A stretch of 64,000 nt of DNA, taken from NCBI RefSeq assembly GCF_027497215.1, contig NZ_CP114904.1, forward strand, positions 2,254,001 to 2,318,000, in the 5' to 3' direction. This stretch comes from Micromonospora sp. WMMD812 (GTDB lineage: Bacteria > Actinomycetota > Actinomycetes > Mycobacteriales > Micromonosporaceae). Under the pieces are notes generated by a model, which had not been told where the DNA came from, ran no database searches, and worked only from the letters and a program-made list of their open reading frames with translations. Both the position numbers and the translations under genes were made by a program. This document shows positions 35,366 to 45,341 of the stretch, piece after piece (position 1 is the stretch's first letter; every line of letters starts with the position of its first letter).

Positions 35366-35932
35366 TCAAACGGTCAGCAGGGCATGGACCGGACGTGGGG
35401 CGAGCCGGTCCCGGCCGCCCAGGAAGCTCAGCTCCAGCAGCACGGTGAACCCGGCGACGGTGCCGCCGGCCCGCTCGACCAGGTCCAGGGTCGCCGCGGC
35501 GGTGCCCCCGGTGGCCAGCACGTCGTCCACCACCAGCACCCGGTGCCCGGCCGTGAACGCGTCCTGGTGCACCTCGAGGGTGGCCTCGCCGTACTCCAGC
35601 TCGTACGAGGCCGAGTACGCCGCCCGGGGCAGCTTGCCCGCCTTGCGCACCGGCACCACGCCCACACCGGTCGCGTACGCGATGGCCGCCGCGACCACGA
35701 ACCCGCGCGCCTCGATCCCGACCACGGCGTCGAACGTGTCCCGCCCGTGGTACGCCACGATCCCGTCGATCACCTCGCGGAACGCCGCGCCGTCGGCGAA
35801 GAGCGGCATCAGGTCCTTGAACACGACACCAGGCTTGGGAAAGTCGGGCACGTCCAGCACCCGGCTGGCCACCAGCCGGGCCGTCTCGGCACCGCTGTCC
35901 CCGCGTACCTCGGCGCTGTGGGTCTCCGTCAC
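35366..35932 (-). CDS. apt: Adenine phosphoribosyltransferase
   Basis: 188 residues from GTG 35932. It converts adenine and PRPP to AMP. Motifs: DFPKPGVVFKDLMPLF near the N-terminus, VGIEARGFVVAAAIA, VRKAGKLP, and the PRPP loop VLVVDDVLATGGTAAA. It lies between secF and rel, the standard order in Actinobacteria, which links purine salvage to the stringent-response gene. Confidence 0.95.
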   Translation of the reverse strand: MTETHSAEVRGDSGAETARLVASRVLDVPDFPKPGVVFKDLMPLFADGAAFREVIDGIVAYHGRDTFDAVVGIEARGFVVAAAIAYATGVGVVPVRKAGKLPRAAYSASYELEYGEATLEVHQDAFTAGHRVLVVDDVLATGGTAAATLDLVERAGGTVAGFTVLLELSFLGGRDRLAPRPVHALLTV

Positions 35933-35958
35933 GGCAGTTCCCGTTTCCTTCCGACGAC

Positions 35959-36002
35959 GACGGCGTCCTTCATGCTGCTCGCACAGCATGAAGGACGCCG
36001 TC
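35959..36002. repeat. 18-bp perfect inverted repeat between secF and apt
   Basis: GACGGCGTCCTTCATGCT (35959-35976) is exactly complementary to 35985-36002, with 8 nt between. On the minus strand it follows the secF stop by 36 nt and precedes apt by 26 nt. No U tract follows. It may be a terminator, an attenuator for apt-rel or a dispersed REP-like element. Confidence 0.65.
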
Positions 36003-36038
36003 AGGTCGCTTCCTACCGGGTCGGCCCCCGGCGGCCGG

Positions 36039-37229
36039 TCAGCGCCGCTTCGCGCCGCCCGGCCGGTTTCCGCCGCCGCCGCTGGGCCGCCCGCCCCGGG
36101 CGCCGGTGGACCGCTTGGCCGCCGGCCGCGCACCCACCTTGGGCGCGGCGCCGGCCAGCGCGGCGTTCTCCACGTCGGCGGCCGGTTCGCCGCCGCCGGT
36201 GGGCCGCGCCGGGGCGCCCTTCGGGGTCAGCTCGCCGCGGGCGATGGCGCCCCGCCGGGCCAGGACCCGCTTGGTGTGCGCCTGGATCCGCGGCTCGAAG
36301 TCCTTCAGCGTCGCCAGCACCGGGGTGGCGAAGAAGAGGGACGAGAAGACCGCGACGAGCATGCCGACGAAGAGCACCAGACCGAGGTCCTTCAGGGTGA
36401 CCGCGCCGAGCGGGACACCGATGAAGAGCAGACCACCCACGGGCAGCAGCGCCACCAGGCTGGTGTTGATCGAGCGCATCAGGGTCTGGTTGACCGCGAG
36501 GTTGGCCGCCTCGCCGTACGTCTGGTTGTTGCTCGCCGTGATGCCCCGGGTGTTCTCCTGGACCTTGTCGAACACCACGACGACGTCGTAGAGCGCGAAG
36601 CCCAGGATGGTGAGGAACCCGATGATCGTCGACGGGGTGACCTCGAACCCGACCAGCGAGTAGACCCCGGCGGTGAGGACCAGGTTGAGCAGCAGCGAGG
36701 AGACCGCGCTGACCGCCATCCGCCACTCGAAGCGGATGATCAGGTAGAGCGTCACCAGCGCGATGAAGATGACCAGACCGAGCAGCGCGCGCTCGGTGTA
36801 CTGGCCGCCCCAGGCCGCGCTGACCTGGTTCGAGCTGATCTGGTCCGCGTTGAGGCCGAACTCCTGCGTCAACCCGGCCTTGACCGCGTTGGCGTCCTCA
36901 GAGCTCAGCACGGCGGTGCGGAACTCGTAGAACTCCCCGCTTCCGCCGCCGACCGTCTGGGCCGACTCGACCTCGGTGCCGCCGGCCACGCTGTCGAGGA
37001 CGCCGTTGACCCGCTCCTCGGTGCCGGACAGCGTGCCGACACTGGCCGGGACCTGGAAGGAGTTGCCGCCCTCGAACTCGATGCCCAGGGTGAAGCCCCG
37101 GAAGGCGAAGCTCAGCACCGCGGCGAGCACCAGAGCGCCCGCGATCGAGAACCAGAGCTTGCGCTTGCCGATGATGTTGAGACCGGCCTCGCCCCGGTAG
37201 AGGCGGGTAGCCAGACCGCTGCGGGCCAT
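36039..37229 (-). CDS. secF: Protein translocase subunit SecF
   Basis: 396 residues from ATG 37229. With SecD it uses the proton motive force to help preproteins through SecYEG. Six membrane helices: one near 27-45 (LWFSIAGALVLAAVLSFAF), a large external domain with the base motif FTLGIEFEGGNSFQV, then five helices including FEWRMAVSAVSSLLLN and FALYDVVVVFDKVQEN. The C-terminal 90 residues are a basic Gly/Pro/Arg-rich tail (RGGRPSGGGGNRPGGAKRR), long for the family. The gene begins 1 nt after the secD stop. Confidence 0.96.
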   Translation of the reverse strand: MARSGLATRLYRGEAGLNIIGKRKLWFSIAGALVLAAVLSFAFRGFTLGIEFEGGNSFQVPASVGTLSGTEERVNGVLDSVAGGTEVESAQTVGGGSGEFYEFRTAVLSSEDANAVKAGLTQEFGLNADQISSNQVSAAWGGQYTERALLGLVIFIALVTLYLIIRFEWRMAVSAVSSLLLNLVLTAGVYSLVGFEVTPSTIIGFLTILGFALYDVVVVFDKVQENTRGITASNNQTYGEAANLAVNQTLMRSINTSLVALLPVGGLLFIGVPLGAVTLKDLGLVLFVGMLVAVFSSLFFATPVLATLKDFEPRIQAHTKRVLARRGAIARGELTPKGAPARPTGGGEPAADVENAALAGAAPKVGARPAAKRSTGARGGRPSGGGGNRPGGAKRR

Positions 37230-37230
37230 G

Positions 37231-39159
37231 TCAGGCCTCCTTCACGCGGGACGGGCGGGTGGTGGTGTCGCGCTCGGCTTCGGCCGTCCGCAGGACGCGG
37301 CCAAGGCCACTGACCCGCGGCGAGAGGAAGGCACCGGTCCGCGCGAACATCGTCATGATCGGGTGCCGGAAGAGGAACACCACGACCAGGTCCAGCACCG
37401 TCGCCAGGCCGAGGGCGAAGGCGAAGCCCTTCACCGTGCCGACCGAGACCACGTAGAGGACCACCGCCGCGAGGATCGAGATCGTGTTCGCCGAGATGAT
37501 CGTCCGTCGGGCCCGGGCCCAGGCCCGCGGCACCGCGCTACGTGGGCTGCGGCCCTCCCGGATCTCGTCCTTCAACCGTTCGAAGTAGATGACGAACGAG
37601 TCCGCCGCCACACCGAGCGAGACGATGAAACCGGCGATGCCGGCGAGGGTCAGGGTGAAGCCGATCTGCCGCCCGAGCACGATCAGCGCGCCGAAGACCA
37701 GCAGGGCGGAGAGCAGCAGGCTCAGGAAGATCACCGAGCCGAGCAGGCGGTAGTAGAAGAACGCGTAGATGATGACCAGCAGCATGCCGATGCCGGCCGC
37801 GAGCAGACCGGCCCGCAGGTGGCTGGCGCCCAGCGTGGCGGAGACGTTCTGCTGCTCCTGCTGCTCGAAGGTCACCGGCAGGGCGCCGTAGCGCAGCTGG
37901 CTGGCGAGGTCGCTGGCGTCCTTCTGGGTGAAGTTTCCGGTGATCTGCGAGTCACCGGTGAGCACGCCCTGGATCTCCGGCGACGAGACGATCTCGTTGT
38001 CCAGCACCACGGCGACCCGGCACTTGCCGTCCTGGCCGAGGGCGGAGGCGTCGCAGGCCTGCCCGTCGTTGTTGAACGACTCGCGGGTCAGGTTGGTCCA
38101 CTTTTCCTGACCGCTGCCGGTGAAGTCGAGGCTGACCACCCAGGAGCTGGTCTGGTCCATCACCGCGCTGGCGTCGCTCACGTCGGTGCCGAGCACCTTC
38201 GCCTTGTCGAGCAGGTACTTCGCGGCGCCGTCCTCACAGGCCACGGCCTGCTGGTTCGGGTCGGAAATCGACGCCGGCGGACGCTTGTCGAGCTGGGCGC
38301 AGCCGATGGTCGGCACGTTGAACTGCATCTGCGCCGGCAGGACGGCGACCTCCTCCGGGCTCAGCGTGCCGAAGGGCTTGAGCTTGTCCGCCAGCGAGGG
38401 GTCGGCGGAGAGGTCCGCGGGGCCCTGCAGGCCGCTCGCGGCCGACCAGGCGGCCGCGCCGACCTTCTGCTCGACGGCCTTGCGCTGCTCCTCGATGCTG
38501 GCCGACACCGGTTCGTCACTGGCGCTCGGCGAGGGCGCCGCGGCGCTCGGCGAGGCCGATGCCGACGCCGACGCCGACGGAGTGGCGCTCGGCGCCGGCG
38601 CCATGCCGCCCTGGCCGCCCGTCGGGGAGCTGGTCACCTTCGGCGCCGGGCTGCCGGACGGGGTCGCGCTGCCCGACGGGGTCGGGGCCGCGCTGCCGGA
38701 CGGCGCCGGGCTGGCGCTGCCGGACGGGGTCGGCGCCGGTGCGGCGACCGCACCGCTGCCGTCCGCGGCCTTGAGCACCTTGCGGAAGCGCAGCTCGGCC
38801 GCGCTGCCCACGTTGGTCAGGTCCCGGTTCTCACCGGGCAGGGAGATCACGATGTTCCGGTTGCCCTCGGTGACCACCTCGGCCTCGGCCACGCCGAACG
38901 CGTTGACCCGGTTCTCGATGATCTGGCGGGCCTCTTCGAGGTTCTCCGCCGTCGGGGGCCGGCCGTCGAGGGTGTTCTTCGCCTCGAGCGTCAGCCGGGT
39001 GCCGCCGATCAGGTCCAAGCCGAGCCGGGGCTCGAGCCGATCCGTGAAGCTGCCCTTGGCGCCGCCCGAGAAGAACACCAGAAGATAGAGGACCACGAAG
39101 ACGAGCCCGAGCACGGCGATCTGCCGTCCGGGGCGCATCTGTCCCTGAGGTGGTGCCAC
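37231..39159 (-). CDS. secD: Protein translocase subunit SecD
   Basis: 642 residues from GTG 39159. One helix near 14-30 (IAVLGLVFVVLYLLVFF), then the P1 domain with RLGLDLIGGTRLTLEA, and five C-terminal helices (LRAGLLAAGIGMLLVIIYAFFYY and so on) with ADSFVIYFERLKDEIREGRS, a hallmark. An insertion of about 80 residues in the external domain is made of Pro/Ala/Ser/Gly repeats (for example TPSGSATPSGSPAPK), found in actinomycetes but not in E. coli. Partner of SecF, 1 nt downstream. Confidence 0.96.
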   Translation of the reverse strand: MAPPQGQMRPGRQIAVLGLVFVVLYLLVFFSGGAKGSFTDRLEPRLGLDLIGGTRLTLEAKNTLDGRPPTAENLEEARQIIENRVNAFGVAEAEVVTEGNRNIVISLPGENRDLTNVGSAAELRFRKVLKAADGSGAVAAPAPTPSGSASPAPSGSAAPTPSGSATPSGSPAPKVTSSPTGGQGGMAPAPSATPSASASASASPSAAAPSPSASDEPVSASIEEQRKAVEQKVGAAAWSAASGLQGPADLSADPSLADKLKPFGTLSPEEVAVLPAQMQFNVPTIGCAQLDKRPPASISDPNQQAVACEDGAAKYLLDKAKVLGTDVSDASAVMDQTSSWVVSLDFTGSGQEKWTNLTRESFNNDGQACDASALGQDGKCRVAVVLDNEIVSSPEIQGVLTGDSQITGNFTQKDASDLASQLRYGALPVTFEQQEQQNVSATLGASHLRAGLLAAGIGMLLVIIYAFFYYRLLGSVIFLSLLLSALLVFGALIVLGRQIGFTLTLAGIAGFIVSLGVAADSFVIYFERLKDEIREGRSPRSAVPRAWARARRTIISANTISILAAVVLYVVSVGTVKGFAFALGLATVLDLVVVFLFRHPIMTMFARTGAFLSPRVSGLGRVLRTAEAERDTTTRPSRVKEA

Positions 39160-39410
39160 GGCTGTCCTGTCTCCCTGTAACAGTCGCGCCGCCGATCAGC
39201 GGCGACGGGGTCGGCCGGGGGTCCCGGCCGACGGTCCACCCGGGCCGGCGACGGGCGGCGGCACGGCGCCACGGCGGCCGGCGCGAAGGGCGCCGACCGG
39301 CCACGGAGGCGTGCCGACGCCCTACGTCGACCCGACTATCCAGTTTTCACGTCACGTCCGCCACCCCGTCGGGCCACCGGCGCGGGCCGGCCGCCCCGAG
39401 GGGAGGTGGG
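39160..39410 (-). other. yajC-secD gap with two hairpins
   Basis: No gene is seen. GTCGGCCGGG (39210-39219) pairs with CCCGGCCGAC (39223-39232) over a 3-nt loop, and CGCCGC (39187-39192) with GCGGCG (39199-39204). On the minus strand the long stem comes first and lies about 50 nt before secD. It may end the yajC transcript or act as a leader structure for secDF. Confidence 0.5.
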
Positions 39411-39752
39411 TCACTCCTTGACGGTGTCCGCGTCCTCGGTGGTCGGCTCGGCCGGGAGCTCGGCCCGGGTGACCACCCGGGCGATCGCCGGCCGGGCGTA
39501 GCGGGTCTGCACGCCGGGGGCGACCTCGAGCAGGACGGTGTCGTCGTCCACACCGGTCACGGTGCCGTAGAGCCCGCCGATGGTGACCACCTCGTCGCCC
39601 GGGGAGAGCGCGGACTGCATCGCCTCGGCCTCGCGGCGACGCTTCTGCTGGGGGCGGATCATCATGAAGTACATGACGCCGAAGAGCAGAACGATCATGA
39701 GGATCGGCGTCAGACCGCCGGCTCCCCCACTGCCCGCTGCGAGGTATTGCAC
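39411..39752 (-). CDS. yajC: Preprotein translocase subunit YajC
   Basis: 113 residues from GTG 39752, chosen because GGGAAGG lies 9 nt before it; an in-frame ATG at 39770 is an alternative that would add six residues. One membrane helix (LTPILMIVLLFGVMYFMMI), the YajC signature RPQQKRRREAEAMQSALSPGDEVVTIGGLYGTV, and a short acidic tail. It binds SecDF. Order ruvB-yajC-secD-secF is standard. Confidence 0.94.
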   Translation of the reverse strand: MQYLAAGSGGAGGLTPILMIVLLFGVMYFMMIRPQQKRRREAEAMQSALSPGDEVVTIGGLYGTVTGVDDDTVLLEVAPGVQTRYARPAIARVVTRAELPAEPTTEDADTVKE

Positions 39753-39892
39753 GGTTACAGACCTTCCCATTGACCCCCCTGCCGGCGCGGGGCGCGCCGG
39801 AGCGGAGGCGGATTCTCACGTCCTGTACAGACCGCGGCGAAGTCTAATCCCTGCACCTGGGAACGCCGAATGCGGCACAGATCACGTTCGGA

Positions 39893-40963
39893 TCACGGCT
39901 GTTCGGGCGCGGTCGAGAACAGATCGGGCGTGGGAGGGGCATCCGCGCCAAATGTACCATTAGGCGGCGTACGGCCCAGATGGTGCCAGGCAGCCTCGGT
40001 CGCCACCCGCCCCCGGGGCGTACGCGCCAGCAGACCGGCCCGTACCAGGAACGGCTCGCACACCTCCTCGACGGTGTCCGGCTGCTCCCCCACCGCCACC
40101 GCGAGGGTGGAGAGACCGACCGGGCCACCCCGGAACGAGTCGACCAGCGCGGTGAGCACCGCCCGGTCCAGCCGGTCCAGCCCGAGCGCGTCGACGTCGT
40201 ACACCGTCAGGGCCGCCCGGGCGGTCTCCAGGGTGACCACGCCCTCGGCCCGGACCTCGGCGAAGTCCCGCACCCGGCGCAGCAGCCGGTTGGCGATCCG
40301 GGGCGTCCCCCGCGACCGGCCGGCGATCTCGGCGGCGCCGTCGTCGGTGATCGGCACGTTCAGGATCCGCGCCGAGCGGTGCAGCAGCGCCTCGAGGTCG
40401 GCCGGGGCGTAGAAGTCGAGGTGGGCGACGAAACCGAACCGGTCCCGCATCGGCCCGGTCAGCAGACCGGAGCGGGTGGTCGCGCCCACCAGGGTGAACG
40501 GCTCGACGTCCAGCGGGATCGCGGTGGCGCCCGGCCCCTTGCCGACCACCACGTCGACCCGGAAGTCCTCCATCGCGCTGTAGAGCAGCTCCTCGGCCGG
40601 CTTCGCGATCCGGTGGATCTCGTCGATGAAGAGCACGTCGCCCTCGGCGAGGCTCGTCAGGATGGCCGCGAGGTCGCCCGAGCGCTCGATGGCCGGGCCG
40701 CTGGTCACCCGGATGCCCGAGCCCAGCTCGGCGGCGACGATGTTGGCCAGGGTGGTCTTACCCAGGCCGGGCGGCCCGGACAGGAGGATGTGGTCGGGCG
40801 GGCTGCCGCGCCGCATCGCGCCCTTCAGCAACAGGTCGAGCTGGTCGCGCACCCGGTGCTGGGCGATGAACTCGTCCAGCCGCTTCGGCCGGACGCTGGC
40901 CTCCGCGTCCAGTTCCGCGTCGTTGACGTACGCCGAGACCAGGCCGCCGTCGGGAGCCGTCAT
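39893..40963 (-). CDS. ruvB: Holliday junction branch-migration helicase RuvB
   Basis: 356 residues from ATG 40963. AAA+ motor of the RuvAB complex. Motifs: [16 protein letters not shown], Walker [10 protein letters not shown], Walker [11 protein letters not shown], sensor 1 [19 protein letters not shown], sensor 2 [15 protein letters not shown], and the C-terminal winged helix ([24 protein letters not shown]). A 25-residue Pro-rich tail follows. The ATG overlaps the ruvA stop (ATGA). Confidence 0.97.
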   Translation of the reverse strand: MTAPDGGLVSAYVNDAELDAEASVRPKRLDEFIAQHRVRDQLDLLLKGAMRRGSPPDHILLSGPPGLGKTTLANIVAAELGSGIRVTSGPAIERSGDLAAILTSLAEGDVLFIDEIHRIAKPAEELLYSAMEDFRVDVVVGKGPGATAIPLDVEPFTLVGATTRSGLLTGPMRDRFGFVAHLDFYAPADLEALLHRSARILNVPITDDGAAEIAGRSRGTPRIANRLLRRVRDFAEVRAEGVVTLETARAALTVYDVDALGLDRLDRAVLTALVDSFRGGPVGLSTLAVAVGEQPDTVEEVCEPFLVRAGLLARTPRGRVATEAAWHHLGRTPPNGTFGADAPPTPDLFSTAPEQP

Positions 40964-41562
40964 CGGGTGCGGCCCAGCAGCCGGATGGCCTGCTTGAGCA
41001 GGACCGGTACGGGCGGGGTCGGGCCGTCGACGGTCTCCGCGACCGCGGCCACCGCCTGGTCGGCCTGCGCGCCCGTCCAGCCCAGCCCGACGAGCGCCTG
41101 GCGGACCTGCTCGGGCCAGGCGCCGCCGGTCACGCCGGCCGCGCCGTCGACGCCCACCGGCACCGGGCCGATCCGGTCGCGCAGCTCCAGCACGAGCCGC
41201 TCGGCGCCCTTTTTGCCGATGCCGGGCACCCGGGTCAACGCGGCCGTGTCGGCGTTGGCGATCGCCTTGCGCACCGCGTCCGGCGTGTGCACGGCGAGCA
41301 CCGCCTGCGCCAGCCGGGGGCCGACCCCACTGGCGGTCTGCAACAGCTCGAAGAGCTGCTTGGCGTCGTCGTCGGCGAAACCGTAGAGGGTGAGCGAGTC
41401 CTCGCGGACGACCAGACTGGTGGCGAGCCGGGCGGGCTGGCCGATCCGCAGGTCGGCGAGGGTGGCCGGGGCGCAGTGCACCGCCAGGCCCACCCCGCCG
41501 ACCTCGATCACCGCCTGGTCGGGGCCGGTCGCGGTCACCACGCCGCGCACGCTGGCGATCAT
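40960..41562 (-). CDS. ruvA: Holliday junction DNA helicase subunit RuvA
   Basis: 200 residues, normal length. It recognises the four-way junction. MIASVRGVV at the OB-fold start, [34 protein letters not shown] (first HhH), [22 protein letters not shown] (second HhH), and a domain III ([20 protein letters not shown]) that contacts RuvB. ATG 41562 overlaps the ruvC stop (ATGA) and is preceded by GGAGGATCC. Confidence 0.97.
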   Translation of the reverse strand: MIASVRGVVTATGPDQAVIEVGGVGLAVHCAPATLADLRIGQPARLATSLVVREDSLTLYGFADDDAKQLFELLQTASGVGPRLAQAVLAVHTPDAVRKAIANADTAALTRVPGIGKKGAERLVLELRDRIGPVPVGVDGAAGVTGGAWPEQVRQALVGLGWTGAQADQAVAAVAETVDGPTPPVPVLLKQAIRLLGRTR

Positions 41563-42086
41563 CTGGATCCTCCTCGTCGTACCCGGTCGGCCGCGGCGGC
41601 CAGCTTGGAGCGGGTGCCGCCGCGCCACACGTGGCAGATGGCCAGGGCGAGCGCGTCCGCGGCGTCGGCCGGGCGGGGTGGTTCGGGCAGCCGCAGCAGG
41701 CGGGTGACCATCGCGGTCATCTGCGCCTTGTCCGCCTGACCCGAGCCGGTCACCGCCGCCTTCACCTCGCTCGGGGTGTACGTCTGCACCGGCAACCCGG
41801 CGCGCGCGCCGGCGAGCACCGCGATCCCGCTGGCCTGGGCGGTGCCCATCACGGTGCGGACGTTGTGCTGGCTGAACACGCGCTCGACCGCCACGCTGTC
41901 CGGCTGGTGCTCGGCCACCAGCTTGGTCAGCGAACGGTCCAGGTGCAGCAGTCGGACGGGCAGCTCGTCGGCCGGGTCGGTGTAGACCACGTAGTAGGCG
42001 ACCAGGGTGCAGGGCCGGCCGGGCACGCCCTCGACCACACCCACCCCGCACCGGGTCAGCCCCGGGTCGACGCCGAGCACCCGCAC
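41559..42086 (-). CDS. ruvC: Crossover junction endodeoxyribonuclease RuvC
   Basis: 175 residues from GTG 42086, with GGAGGAGG upstream. It resolves Holliday junctions. [12 protein letters not shown] has the first catalytic Asp, [21 protein letters not shown] the Glu, and [14 protein letters not shown] the Asp pair. [22 protein letters not shown] matches the DNA-binding helix (here QTYTPSEVK). First gene of the overlapping ruvC-ruvA-ruvB operon. Confidence 0.97.
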   Translation of the reverse strand: MRVLGVDPGLTRCGVGVVEGVPGRPCTLVAYYVVYTDPADELPVRLLHLDRSLTKLVAEHQPDSVAVERVFSQHNVRTVMGTAQASGIAVLAGARAGLPVQTYTPSEVKAAVTGSGQADKAQMTAMVTRLLRLPEPPRPADAADALALAICHVWRGGTRSKLAAAADRVRRGGSR

Positions 42087-42312
42087 GCCGCCTCCTCCCC
42101 CCACACCGCCAGCAGTACGTGTGTTCGACACCCTACCGATGGCCCGGAACGGGTGCCGGGCGGGACACGCCGGGATCGACGACGGGCGCGGACACGCCGG
42201 GCGGCGGGCGGGAACGGTCCACGACGTACCGGCCGCCGTCGTGCGGCGCTCCCACACACCCTGGCCATCGAGTATGTGTCGCCACCCCATGTGCGCCCGG
42301 CCACACAGCTCG

Positions 42313-42329
42313 TAACTTCTTGCGCCATG
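42313..42329 (+). promoter_or_regulatory. Candidate leaderless -10 box for 3-hydroxybutyrate dehydrogenase
   Basis: TAACTT at 42313-42318 lies 8 nt before ATG 42327, with no Shine-Dalgarno between. No convincing -35 is seen. Confidence 0.4.
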
Positions 42330-43109
42330 ACGGCAGAACCCGTGGCGGTCCCCCACGTCGTGAACGTCGACCTCGCCGGTCGGACCGCCCTGGTGACCGG
42401 GGGCGGCAGCGGCATCGGCCGGGCCTGCGCCCTGCGGTTGGCGGCGGCCGGGGCCTCGGTCCTGGTGGTGGATCGCAACGTCGAGGCGGCGAAGGCGGTG
42501 GCCGCCGAGGCCAGCGGGCGGGCCGAGGGGATCGACCTCGCCGACGCCGAGGCCGTGGACCGGCTCGACACCGACGTGGACATCGTGATCAACAACGCCG
42601 GGTTGCAGCACGTCGCCCCGGTGCCGGACTTCCCGGCGGAGCGGTTCGCGTACCTGCACCGGGTCATGGTCGAGGCGCCGTTCCTGATCATCCGGCGCGC
42701 GCTTCCGCACATGTACGCGAACGGCTGGGGTCGGATCATCAACATCTCGTCGGTGCACGGGCTGCGCGCCTCGCCCTACAAGGCGGCGTACGTCTCGGCC
42801 AAGCACGCCCTCGAAGGGCTGTCGAAGGTGGTCGCGTTGGAGGGCGCGGAGCACGGTGTCACCGCCAACTGCATCAACCCGGCGTACGTGCGCACCGCCC
42901 TCGTGGAGAGCCAGATCGCCGACCAGGCCGCCAGCCACGGCATCCCGGAGTCCGAGGTCGTGGAGAAGATCATGCTGGCCCGGGCGGCGATCAAACGGCT
43001 GATCGAGCCGGAGGAGGTCGCCGAGCTGATGGCGTACCTCTGCACGCCGCCGGCGGCATTCATCACCGGCGCGTCCATCGCGCTCGACGGGGGCTGGACG
43101 GCGAACTAG
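42327..43109 (+). CDS. 3-hydroxybutyrate dehydrogenase (SDR family)
   Basis: 260 residues from ATG 42327. It interconverts 3-hydroxybutyrate and acetoacetate with NAD. Motifs: [42 protein letters not shown] (Ser), [17 protein letters not shown] (Tyr and Lys), [15 protein letters not shown], and [15 protein letters not shown] at the end; the NAGLQHV and VHGLRASP segments are typical of HBDH. The regulator gene follows at once, which suggests substrate-responsive control of ketone-body or PHB use. Confidence 0.88.
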   Translation: MTAEPVAVPHVVNVDLAGRTALVTGGGSGIGRACALRLAAAGASVLVVDRNVEAAKAVAAEASGRAEGIDLADAEAVDRLDTDVDIVINNAGLQHVAPVPDFPAERFAYLHRVMVEAPFLIIRRALPHMYANGWGRIINISSVHGLRASPYKAAYVSAKHALEGLSKVVALEGAEHGVTANCINPAYVRTALVESQIADQAASHGIPESEVVEKIMLARAAIKRLIEPEEVAELMAYLCTPPAAFITGASIALDGGWTAN

Positions 43110-43123
43110 TGGCCCTGAGCACA

Positions 43124-45043
43124 ATGGGCGTCATGTCCTCGCCGGTGGAGTTCCTCGAACTGCTCGCCCGGGAGGCGGCCGCGGTCGAGTTCGAGGGCCC
43201 GCTGGTCGCCGCCCGCGCCGCCGGCCTCCCCCCGGACCAACTCGCCGAACTGGAGCAGGCCAAGACCGTGGCGCTGCGGGTCCGCGCGCTGCTGGAGCGC
43301 CGGCGCCGCCGGGAGACCGAGCTCTCCGGGCTGTACGACACGGTGAGCGACCTGGCCGGCCTCCGCGACCTGGACGACGTGCTGCGGGCCATCGTGCACC
43401 GGGCGCGCACCCTGCTCGGGGCCGACGTGGCGTACATGACGCTGAACGACGACGAGCGCGGCGACACCTACATGCGGGTCACCGACGGCTCGGTCTCCGC
43501 CCGGTTCCAGCGGTTGCGGCTGCCGATGGGCGCCGGCCTCGGCGGCCTGGTCGCACAGACCGGCGCCCCCTACGTGACGGCGAACTACCCGGAGGACGAC
43601 CGCTTCCACCACACCGGTGAGATCGACGCCGGGGTGGGCGAGGAGGGCCTGGTGGCGATCCTGGGCGTGCCGCTGCGGCTCGGGTCGACCTCCATCGGGG
43701 TGCTCTACTCGGCGAACCGCTCGGCCCGGCCGTTCGCCCGCGAGGAGGTCGCCCTGCTGGTCTCGCTCGCCGCGCACGCGGCGGTCGCGATCGACACCGC
43801 CCGCCTGCTCACCGAGACCCGCTCGGCGTTGGCCGAGCTGTCCGCCGCGAACACCACGATCCGGGCGCACAGCAGCTCCGTGGAACGGGCGGCGGCCGCC
43901 CACGACCGGATGACGGCGCTGGTGCTGCGCGGCGGCGGCGTCGAGGACGTGGCGGCGGCGGTGACCGAGGTGCTCGGCGGCGCGCTGCTGGCGCTGGACG
44001 CGGAGGGCCGCCTGCTCGCCCGGGTCGGGGAGATCGACGAGCCGGACCGGTCGGACATCGTCGAGGCGGTGGCCGCCTCGCGGACCGAGGGGCGCAGCGT
44101 CCGGCGGGGCGCGCTCTGGTACGCGGCGGTGGTGGCCGGGGCGGAGAACCTCGGCGCGCTGGTGCTGCGTCCCGACGAGGAGCTGGTCGACGCCGACCAG
44201 CGGATCCTGGAGCGGGCCGCGCTGGTGACGGCGCTGCTGCTGCTGTTCCGCCGTACGGTCGCCGAGGCGGAGGGTCGGGTCCGCGGCGAGCTGCTCGACG
44301 ACCTGATCGCCCGGCCGCTGCGCGACACCGACGCGCTGCGCAGCCGGGCCCGACGGCTCGGGGTCGACCTGGACGCGCCGCACGTGCTCGTGGCGGTCGG
44401 GGACGACGCGATCGCCGCGACCGGCTCGGCCCGCCAGCGGGTGCTCTCCTGGGCCACCACGTACGCCTCGACCCGCGGCGGCCTGGCCGCGGCGCGCGAC
44501 GGCCGGGTGGTGCTGATGCTGCCCGGTCAGGACGCCGGCGGCAGCGCCCGGGCGGTGTCCCGGGATCTGTCCCGGATCACCGGCCGGCCGGTGACCGCCG
44601 GGGCGAGCGGCCCGTCCACCGGGCCGGCGTCGCTGGCGGCCACGTTCCGCGAGGCGGACCGCTGCCTCACCGCGCTCGGCGCGCTGGGTCGCGCCGGCCA
44701 GGGTGCGAGCACCTCTGAACTGGGCTTCGTCGGGCTGCTGCTCGGCGCGGTCGGCGACGGGGGCGACCGGGACGTGGACCGGTTCCTGACCGCGACGGTG
44801 GGGCCGGTGGTGGAGTACGACGCCCGGCGCGGCACCGCGCTGGTCCGGACGTTGGAGGCGTACTTCGGGGTGGGTGGCAGCCTGGCCCGCGCCGCCGAGC
44901 AGCTGCACGTGCACGTGAACACGGTGACCCAGCGGCTGGAGCGCGTCGGGCAGCTGCTCGGCGCGGACTGGCAGCGGCCGGAGCGGGCGCTGGAGGTGCA
45001 GCTGGCGCTGCGCCTGCACCGCCTCCGCTCCCCCGCCGGCTGA
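43124..45043 (+). CDS. GAF and PucR-type helix-turn-helix regulator linked to 3-hydroxybutyrate dehydrogenase
   Basis: 639 residues from ATG 43124. GTG 43109 overlaps the previous stop (TAGTG) and ATG 43133 is also possible; none has a strong ribosome site. A helical start ([23 protein letters not shown]) leads to a GAF domain (about 70-230, [36 protein letters not shown]), a second sensor-like region, and at the C-terminus the Puc[45 protein letters not shown]. It probably activates the dehydrogenase gene in response to a small-molecule ligand of the GAF domain. Confidence 0.85.
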   Translation: MGVMSSPVEFLELLAREAAAVEFEGPLVAARAAGLPPDQLAELEQAKTVALRVRALLERRRRRETELSGLYDTVSDLAGLRDLDDVLRAIVHRARTLLGADVAYMTLNDDERGDTYMRVTDGSVSARFQRLRLPMGAGLGGLVAQTGAPYVTANYPEDDRFHHTGEIDAGVGEEGLVAILGVPLRLGSTSIGVLYSANRSARPFAREEVALLVSLAAHAAVAIDTARLLTETRSALAELSAANTTIRAHSSSVERAAAAHDRMTALVLRGGGVEDVAAAVTEVLGGALLALDAEGRLLARVGEIDEPDRSDIVEAVAASRTEGRSVRRGALWYAAVVAGAENLGALVLRPDEELVDADQRILERAALVTALLLLFRRTVAEAEGRVRGELLDDLIARPLRDTDALRSRARRLGVDLDAPHVLVAVGDDAIAATGSARQRVLSWATTYASTRGGLAAARDGRVVLMLPGQDAGGSARAVSRDLSRITGRPVTAGASGPSTGPASLAATFREADRCLTALGALGRAGQGASTSELGFVGLLLGAVGDGGDRDVDRFLTATVGPVVEYDARRGTALVRTLEAYFGVGGSLARAAEQLHVHVNTVTQRLERVGQLLGADWQRPERALEVQLALRLHRLRSPAG

Positions 45044-45341
45044 GCGTCGCGCCCCTTTACCCGCTTGCGGCCCGACCGGTGCCGTGCTCACCGGCCGGCT
45101 GCCGGGCCGGCTCGCACCCGCCGGTGACTCGGTGCACCGGGCGGGTCGGCTGCGGGTGGCACCAAGGCCGACGAGCGTTGTCCGGCGGTCGGCGTCCGGC
45201 GGTCGGCACCGGCGCTGACGGTGGGCGGCCAGCATCGGCGGCGGCGAAGCCGCTGGTCGCCCACCGCCCGACTCGGACGAGCCGGCGTCGCACGCCGATC
45301 CGGGCCAACGGGAGGACGGCGGTGCGTCCGCCCCGTTCGGG
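45044..45341. other. Gene-free gap between convergent genes
   Basis: No gene is seen. GTCCGGCGGTCGGC occurs twice in direct succession near 45180-45207, and a terminator hairpin lies at 45221-45264. The rest is GC-rich sequence without clear structure. Confidence 0.6.
45221..45264. terminator. Hairpin between the PucR-like and TetR genes
   Basis: GTGGGCGGCCAGC (45221-45233) pairs with GCTGGTCGCCCAC (45252-45264) with a single G-T pair, loop of 18 nt. Confidence 0.6.

Noticed and set aside
32668..35448. Plus-strand open frame of 926 codons
   Set aside because: Antisense to rel. No motif and no ribosome site.
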